Shown one piece after another: positions 34,401-43,400 of a DNA stretch of 64,000 bases (the first letter of the stretch is position 1; the number at the start of each line of letters is the position of its first letter). Source of the DNA: Tubiluchus corallicola. Lineage: Eukaryota > Priapulida > Priapulimorpha > Priapulimorphida > Tubiluchidae. The stretch covers positions 312,105-376,104 of the forward strand of contig JAQGDQ010000214.1 in assembly GCA_030141605.1 (NCBI GenBank), in the 5' to 3' direction. The translations under genes and the position numbers were made by a program. Under the pieces are notes generated by a model, which was not told the DNA's origin, did not search any database, and saw only the letters and a program-made list of their open reading frames with translations.

Positions 34401-37400
34401 ACCGCGGTTTCCTAAATAGCTGTATGAAAACACAAACCTTTAACTAGTAATTGTATTTTGTCAATAAACTTCGTTTAAAAGCCCAAGTTTTAATTTAAAC
34501 GAATTAAAAAAAACAAAAGCAACGTCGCAAACTAGCGATAAAATGTTTTTTCTAATGTTTTGTTATAAACACCCCACAATGCACTGCAACAGAAAGAGGT
34601 GTAAAAGTAAAAACTTGTTAAAAAAAGGACACTTACTGTCACGTGATCACCTTCCCGGAATGGTAAGTACGTTGCATCGCAGATATTCGTATGATCCTGA
34701 ATTGCAATAGCCTGTACTGCATCACTGGCTTCTAAAATTAAAAAACACTTTATCAAACTAACTTTATATTTAAAATTACACTGTAAAATGAGCATCCCAC
34801 CGCCGATAAGGGTGAAAACGGAGGGCAAAATGAAGCTTAGCTACAGCCCGCCACAGTTTGAAATTTCTGCACAACAACATATCGTGTGGAGTGCCACAAG
34901 GCTCTAATTTAGGACCTCTTCTATTCTTAATTTATATTAACGATCTTCCCACATGCAGCAACTTTCAAACCCGAATATTTGCCGATGACACTAATTTGTT
35001 CATGTCTGACTCCAATATAAATAATCTGCAAAAATCTGTTAATGACGAAATGAAAAAAATAGACCTGTGGATGAGGGCAAACCAGCTATCAATTAACTAC
35101 AAAAAAACCAAATTTATGATAATCAACAATAAGCAAATTAACAATGCTAATAATCCAAAATTTCATATTATAATAAACAAACACAAAATTGAAGAAACAG
35201 ACAACATCAAATACTTGGGCCTACTCATTGATAATAAATTAACATGGGAACCACATATAAAATACATAACATACAAATTAAGTCGAATTACTGGAATAAT
35301 TTTAAAAGTAAGGCACTACGTTGACCAATATATTCTGAAACTTCTATATAATTCGTTAGTTTTCCCTTATTTACAATATTCCATCTTAACATGGGGTACA
35401 GCTTTTGCATCAACTCAAAAATTAATACAGACACAACAAAACAAAATAGTAAAATTAATAACTTTTGCTCGCAAATATGATCATGCTACACCATCGTTCG
35501 TAAAATTAAAAATTTTAAAAGTAAGAGATATTTACAATCTTGAGTTGTTCAAATTTATGTATAAATTCAATGCTGGTTTATTACCCGAACTTTTTAGAGA
35601 ATATTTCACTAATGTTTCTGATATACATTCCTACTCCACAAGAGCTGCTTCTAATGAACAGTATTTTGTGGAGAGATTTTTTACCCGACATGGTTTCAAT
35701 AGCTTAAAATCACGAGGAGTTAAATTATGGAACTCGTTGCCAAAAGATACCTTTGGCGGTAGCTTATTTTCTGCTTCCAAAAAATACACAAAATTCTTAC
35801 TAAATGAATATACCTGTAATACATAACTTGTAAGACTAATAAGCAAGCTATCAAGTGTGTTTTTTTCTTCTCATCTCCTAAGTAATTGTTGCTCTTTCTT
35901 ATACTTACTTTTTCTCTTAAATTTTCTATATTACACTTTTTTTTGATACTTATTTTATCTCTATATACAGTCAAAATCCCCTGTCAATAAGGCCCCTATA
36001 TGAAAATATATATAATAATCATAATTACTTGTATTGTTTTGTTTAGATTTTGGTGTCATCTAACTTTATTATTTTTTGTTTTCACTTATACTGTTTTCAT
36101 TTATACTTTGTTTTCATTTATACTGTTTATTATTATTATTTCTTTTCCTATTTGATTTTGTTATCCGCAGTCTCACCATTTACTTTTAATATACTAATTT
36201 AATTATTAGACAGGGCAGGAGACTAGATGACCCTATGGTCCTTCCCTGCCCTGCTCCACTACTATAATTAAGTAATAACTAAAAAAACTTGTCATGTCAA
36301 ACAAATGGAGAAAATAAATGTTCTATGTCTATGTCTATGTCTATGTCTAATGATGTAAAAAACGGAAAAAACTCCGAAATGCCTTGTTTTCATTATTCGG
36401 ACTTTCATTTCATACACTGTCAAATGGACACGGCTGAGAATTATCGTACTGTAGATAGGGGTGAGCATTCTCTATCAGAAAACGAATTCGAATCGAATCA
36501 ATTTTTGACTTTCGAACTCGAATTCAGTTTTTAAAGATTTTCTATTAAATTTTCGAATCATAAATAAAAGCGATCTCGCAAAATCCGTGGGCACTGCTTG
36601 ATTTTGTTTTGCAGTAAAAAAATTGTGCACAGAAATCACGCTAAATTGTGCACGATGTTTCTAACGTTTCAATGGTAATGAACATGTGTAGTTGAAGTCT
36701 AGAATTATTCGAATACATAATTTCAGGTTCGAACGGAATTCGAATAAAACATTCATTCGAATCTAATTCAAAAACTCGATGCTTACCCCAAACTGAAAAA
36801 CGAATTTTAGTCACGCAGACACAGTCTCACGGAATTCAAAATTTATATACAATCACGGGTAAATAACTACTGTAACAGTAACTAACATCCAGTTATCAAC
36901 ACAATGAAAAACGTGAGTTTCACATAATGTTAGCAAAAACATTACTGCAGAAGTCAGTACAAGTTGACTTAAGTCCCTTTCACTCGGTTTTCAAACGCAC
37001 AAAATAAGCAAATATAAGGTGTCAATTTTCTTCCAACTTGAAAATCTTCAAGCCACTTATTCAAGGAATCAAACCATCATCAAAATACGTGAGTGACGAG
37101 TGACTTTACTATCAAGAGCGCCTCTATGACCCACACACACTCCAAGCAGTAGTATCACCAGCCTTCAAGTTCATCCCGCCCACAGCGTGTTAGAAATAAC
37201 ATAATTTGTGGAAGCATGGCACAGCTATAGAGTTTGTGGCTGGCACTCTATCAGATTGCATTACTGATGATGCTTAGCTTGGAAATGTCTGTGTAATAAC
37301 AGCTTGAGCACTGACAGCTTCAAGTGAGAAGAAAATAATCAAACGAAAAGTGGCGGGAAAATGTGTACAGGAAAACCAGTTAATGTTTTTTTGGATAAAA

Positions 37401-40400
37401 TCTAGAGCCCACACTCAATGTACTCGAAAGTAAAAGTTTATTATTGCGGAGACTAAAGACCAGCAGCTTACTAAGAAGAATTAGCGAAAAAACGCATCAA
37501 AGCACAAAATTTTATAAACGAAAACTAACAACTATAATTGTTTTCTCCTAGCCAACTAAAGGGAGTCCAACGAGTTTAAAAGTTATGTACAGACTATATA
37601 ATAAATTTATGTTAGAAGCTCTCCAAATTACAAGAGACAATATAGTAGGATCTACAGTCGAATCCAGGCAAAAACATCACAGGGTAAAACAGTCACTGGT
37701 AAAAAAAGTCACAGGAAAAATGCACAGGAAACTCTAAGAGCCTAACCCAAGCAAAACTAATTTACTTTTTTCCTGTGACGTTTTTCTAACCAATATTGTT
37801 ACTTTTTCCTGTGACTTTATTACTGTTCACCTGCAGTCATCACAGTAGTACTAATGATATATGTTTTCACATGTTAAACCAAACTTAGTACAGTAGGCAA
37901 TACAGCGTAACGAACTAAGTGAAATGATATAAGTTATGGACACTTTAACACTGTCCAAGACATAGTCGTAGTAAGTTTCAAAATAAAAATTATACTATCT
38001 CAAAATGTCACGAGCGTAGACTGTCAGAGATGAGCAATATGGCCGGTTTATATGATAGGAATTTTTAGAGCAACTTTTCTCGTATAAGCTTTCCAAAATA
38101 TTTTCATACATCACAATGCAGTAAACGCGTGAGATTTTGCGGCATTTGTCAAACAGCAAACGTGCACAACATCGCAATGAGAGAAGTCCGTCAAGTTTGC
38201 TTACAGGGATTTGGTGAAAAAATAAACTTCACCAAGAGGTGCATCCCAATTATCGGGAGTTCATGCTACAGTGTGTTTACCTTAGTGCAGAAAAACACGA
38301 ATTACAGCTTGCAAATGTAATTGCCTAGCAAATTTCTGAGCTGTGGGTGAACAAAGGCAAGTTTAATTTTTTTGTTCTAGCATCACAACTTAGAAAAACC
38401 GAAGGATTGTGACCATCTGCAGAGTACTTGATGCAGCTTTTGATGACTGTTATATTTACTATAGTTTAGTCTGGAAATGGACCATTTCTATAGTCTAGAA
38501 ATGGACTATTTCTATTTATACAAGCCAGACTCTAATGATGTCTCGTCAAACCCAAACACGTGAAACAACTTTTTATATGGACTAAAACTGCAATTTATGG
38601 AGTAAGCCTACTAATGACTTGCGCACGAGATGTTTATGTTTATGTTTAGAGAAGCAAAAACGGAAACGCGTTATATCCCCTGTGACAAGGAAGCCATCAT
38701 AATGCTGATGTACAGCGTAAGGCAGTCCAGCCACAATTCATCAAGGCCTCAAGGTCGTACAAGATAACAGCCGATTAGCTTAAATTCTGCACTAAAGAAA
38801 CACAACACCATCCCAGCAACTCTAGCGATAAACGAGAGTTGGGCAACACTATTCACAATATGTAGTAGTAGCGACAACAAAGAGACCTGAAGTTGCCCGA
38901 AGAGCCAAAAACAAACATATAAGCAGTGTCATTCTGTGTAATCTTTTACGGAATTGTAAAAGTAACCTTGTATAATGATATGATCCGTGTGAATTTTGTT
39001 ACGTGTACACGTTGTGAAAATATTTTGGCTTTAGTAGGCAGTGACTTGTAAACCTAAATGGCTGGGTTCACTTCTAAATTTTTGTCATACAGTGAAAATG
39101 ATTGTAAATGTAACGTCTGATGGCTGTAAACATGTCACTTTAATAAATATCGTCTCACTCACTCGGTAGCATAGACTCGTAATAGGGCCTATATAAATAT
39201 ATATATATACCAAGAATATTAATATAAGAGATTATTATAGGTAAAGTGTGAAAGTGTTTAAATAAACAAAATATTTATTTGACACTTTTCTTGAAATGCT
39301 TAGCTATTATATGAAATGCCTTGGAGTTTTATAAAACGTCTAAATTTGGCATATTTCCTGTAACGTATATGCAAATTCCCGTGACATATTATAAATATGG
39401 CTTGGTTTTTACAATTGCTAAATAGAACTCAGCAGATTTGTTCAAATTATATCTTATTACATTATGAATTTTAGGACTTGGAAATGTATTAATTCGAAAT
39501 GGTTATACAGTTTTTTTTAATAAGTGTGTAAATAAGTTTTTAAATGAGTTACATTCTCACAAAACTATTGCCACTACAGTTCAGAAAAACCTGTCGCTCC
39601 GTGGTGGTAGTCTTGTATACTATTATTATGGAACACCCGAGAATTCTCACCTGAACCATCAGCGTAATACTCACATAAACCGGTCACACAAAACAACATG
39701 ACTTCAACATAAACAAACAAAATTTCCTAACCACAACAACTCGTGGTCACGTTGCACTCGCCATGCACAGACAACGACTGAATCAAATATCATACACGAT
39801 CATTCTCTACAAACTTATCAAATCATCATTGACGCGACTCCGACGATCCAACAGGAAACGATAAAAAGATCATAAAATACCCGCAGTTTAATAGGTTATC
39901 ATTGAAATGCCAGCCATTTAAATATCTCTAGTGTAATACTCCTATTACATCAATCTCTATTTCGCAAACATGGCAGACATAATTGATTAGCCAGTACTGC
40001 AATTTAATTTCAAAGTAAATCTATTAATGTAGAACAAACTATTAAATTTTGCAAGTGCCAATATACTTAATGCCACTGTACGATAAGGACTCCAAGGTTA
40101 TGCCCAAATGAGTGTAAAAACAATTTTTTGAAAAATTTTCGTCTGATTCTAAATCAAGTTGAGCTTATAATTAAAAATGACATAAAAAACAAAAATATTA
40201 GTAGTAAGACACCAAGGTGTTGTCTGAGACAAAATTACAATTTATTTATTTAGCAACATGACATAGAATTAGCGTGTATAAAAAACGTATAAAGAAAGTG
40301 GCAGATATCGATATAAACTTCAAATAGCCGCTCAATTGTTTATGATCTTAACGTTAAGATTATCATTAATGTTAGAACAAGCCCAATTAAATTTTGATAC

Positions 40401-43400
40401 CAAATTTAAAAGACAGGAAATGTGAAAAAGTTGGAATACAGCCTGGATTTCGAGTTTGATATCAAATTTATATACACAAGCACTCGCGCGCGCACACGCA
40501 CGCACGCACGCACGCACGCACGCACACACACACAAAGTAATATTACTGATCGGAGAATTTCCACTAAGAGAAACAGATACATTTTAGTTGAGAACACATA
40601 AATACAACTGATTAGTTACATTTTAGTCGAGAACACATAAATACAACTGGTTAGTTCAAGAATATTAGTCCAAAAATAACATTAGTTAACCGTCCTGGGT
40701 TGTGTGGCAGAGTGGTTTAGATTTTGGACTGCAACTGCACAGTCTTGCGAGACTAGCGACTGCCAACGCCAGGACATATACCTACATGTTATTAGTGTGT
40801 TGCGTCCTCACTTGCATAGTTGTAAGTGTAAATAAATAGCCATTAGTGCTAATGTTGTTCTGTTAAATGAGCGACCGTAAATAATCTTGTCTTTTTAATA
40901 CTAAAGCCAACACAGTACAGAAGCGGTGCCAGAATATTAGAATTTAGTAAATTGGTGGTTCGTCCCACCATTCAAATAACAACGTTTCTGCATTGCTAAA
41001 ATTATACAGACTAATTAACGACGACCATACACAAAAGACGGTGAGGTCAAGAATCGGGGGCAAGTACAAACTGGGACATAACGAATCTTCCGAAGATTTC
41101 TGATACTAACAAATTAATCAAGTGCAGTTTTTCTTGAGCCTAACTGTCCCACAAGGATTAAGCTGTCTGCTATTTCATCTACGCTTAAGCTGCAATAATC
41201 TGTGCTGGCAGAGAAATACTCTTCACCCCACAGAATAAAACTGCAGTGCGATTGTGTACATACGTAAGCGAAAGCAAAACTAACTCAAAATTTCAAAAAG
41301 TACAAGCAAAATTTAGAAAACGTGAATAAGTAAAACTAAGTAAAACAAGCTTATCTCATTTAGTACTTTTATATCAGGTTAAACATTCACATACAGTTTC
41401 GGTTTTGCTTAAGAAAGTCACACGATACAGTTGCACGTTGCTGAAAGGTTCTCAGAAAAAGATTACTAGTGTGAAAGCGTACAGAAGACGTTTCACTTCT
41501 CAAAAAGTAGGTTAAAGGAAATCTGTAAAAACTTTGAGCAGAATAGAAAGACCTGGTCTTTTGCAGAAAAAGCTACAGCAATTAGTCAAGCGTGACCGAC
41601 CGTTCACATGCAAAAAAACTATAGATAAGTGTATAGTCACATACTCAGCACACTCAGTGAAGAGAGAAGATGAGGGCGATGACTCGCACTCGCTATCCCA
41701 TCCTGGAAATAACTTAATAATTTAACCGACTTCCATTCGTGCACCCAGTACTGTATGCACACTGTTTACCACACATAATATATAGTAACTGATGGACGTC
41801 TGGAATGAAACGAGTATTGATTTTAATAACAGCGGGAAATGAGAAAAATACGAAACTCATTAAATTTTACAGAATCCCGTAGAACATCTGAAGGCGTGCA
41901 GCGAGACTAGAGAAGTCAGAAGTATAATTCATCTTGTCATTATGATGTTTTTTTTACTGAATGAATGGATCTACCACAATAAGATGAAGCCATAGGTATT
42001 GTTCAGTTATTAACTGATAACAAATTCAGCAATTCACAGACTTACTGCAAAAGGTTGAAAAGCTTGCAGGCGTCACCTGACAAAAAACTGAAGTTCAATA
42101 CCCAGAATAAACCAAGAGCATGTAAGGGCTCTGATTTCCAGTGGCAAACAGATCTGAAGAAAGCTCAGCCCATGTTTGGGCTGGTTAAGAACATCTGCAA
42201 GAAACACAACACAAACACTTGTAAAGTTCGCAACTAAAAAACATCAACTACACAAAGAGATCCCTGCGAGTTAAATGACACCGAATTTCTTTTTCTAGAA
42301 CGTTCTTGAAATCTTTTTCAGTTTTAATTTCTTCTAATAGAGCGAACATTGCCAAAAATACACGCAATGTTGTGGTCTGACATGTCCTCATTGCTATCAA
42401 GTGCATATGAAAGTATCGTTTGAATACTATTTGATGCTATCCTAACTAATTCTGATCACGAACTGAGTTCTTGACCTAATTGGCAAAAATGAAATTGATA
42501 GTACAGCCTACACACAATGCTGCCTACTTGAATACCTTGAATTTAGTTGGTATTACTTTGGCATTGGTGACATTCCTCACACACAACTTCACAAAAGGAT
42601 GATATGGTTTACTGCAACCGTTGAATTGACCGTGTGCATCGCAGAAAACATTTGCCCTATAGAACTGTATGGAGGCAGACAAAACAACATACCAGAGACA
42701 TGATTAACAGACTGAGAGCCAAGATTTACTTTTAAGGGAGGAACAAAAACGAGGTGATCATCCACTATGATAAAACGACGTTTGTTGACATTTCTTATTA
42801 AAATCATAAGCGATATCGAAGCTTCCTACAAGTTTCGTTATTTTAGAACATCATTTGGCAATACAAATGCTACCAATTAAAAATTGCACTGGAACTGTCT
42901 CTGAATGGTTTCTGTCAGAAGACAAAGCGCTGTTACCAAGGGAAAGCATTGGGAGGACTGTCAGCTATTTTATATGTTTAACGAAACAACAGAAAGCGTG
43001 AAATGAAAATGTTATTCTTGCCAGATAAAAAGCAAATTAAAACCTCAATGGAATTCTCATCGTTGACGATTCAGGCAATAAAAGATCTGGAAAGTTGCCA
43101 AGCAGAGGATATGGACACAGCATGTTGCCTATGCTCATAACAATAACCGCCTATAACACTGACGACAATGGTGACGGCGGTGCGTAAGAACCGTGATGTG
43201 ATGAGAAGTTAATATTCGTTTGCAATTTTCGCATTTGAACAAGTACATATTTATACTGAAGAATATTTTTCACACTTTTATTCTTCCAATTAAAACAACG
43301 ATAATGATGACAACAATTATTGTTTCATACTTTTTGTTTAAGAATACACGTGTTCGTTTACTCAACCATATAAGCCCTCTAGTCAACAGGTGTTTAATAA

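Larger units (their letters stand above)
34846..36349 (+). mobile_element. 5'-truncated CR1-like non-LTR retrotransposon (LINE)
   Basis: Contains the C-terminal half of a reverse-transcriptase ORF (34858-35826), about 0.5 kb of 3' UTR, an inverted-repeat hairpin (36211-36253), AATAAA at 36313-36318 and a terminal (TCTATG)4 run (36322-36345). Absence of poly(A) and a short-repeat 3' end suit the CR1/L2 group. The left end is a typical 5' truncation, estimated about 115 bp from the acceptor side of Caskin exon 34731-34637; the element is antisense to Caskin. The intact remaining frame suggests a fairly recent insertion. Clade call is inference from sequence style. Confidence 0.85.

Noticed and set aside
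40690-40770. Functional tRNA gene
   Set aside because: The D-arm resemblance is good but the T arm and acceptor pairing are missing.
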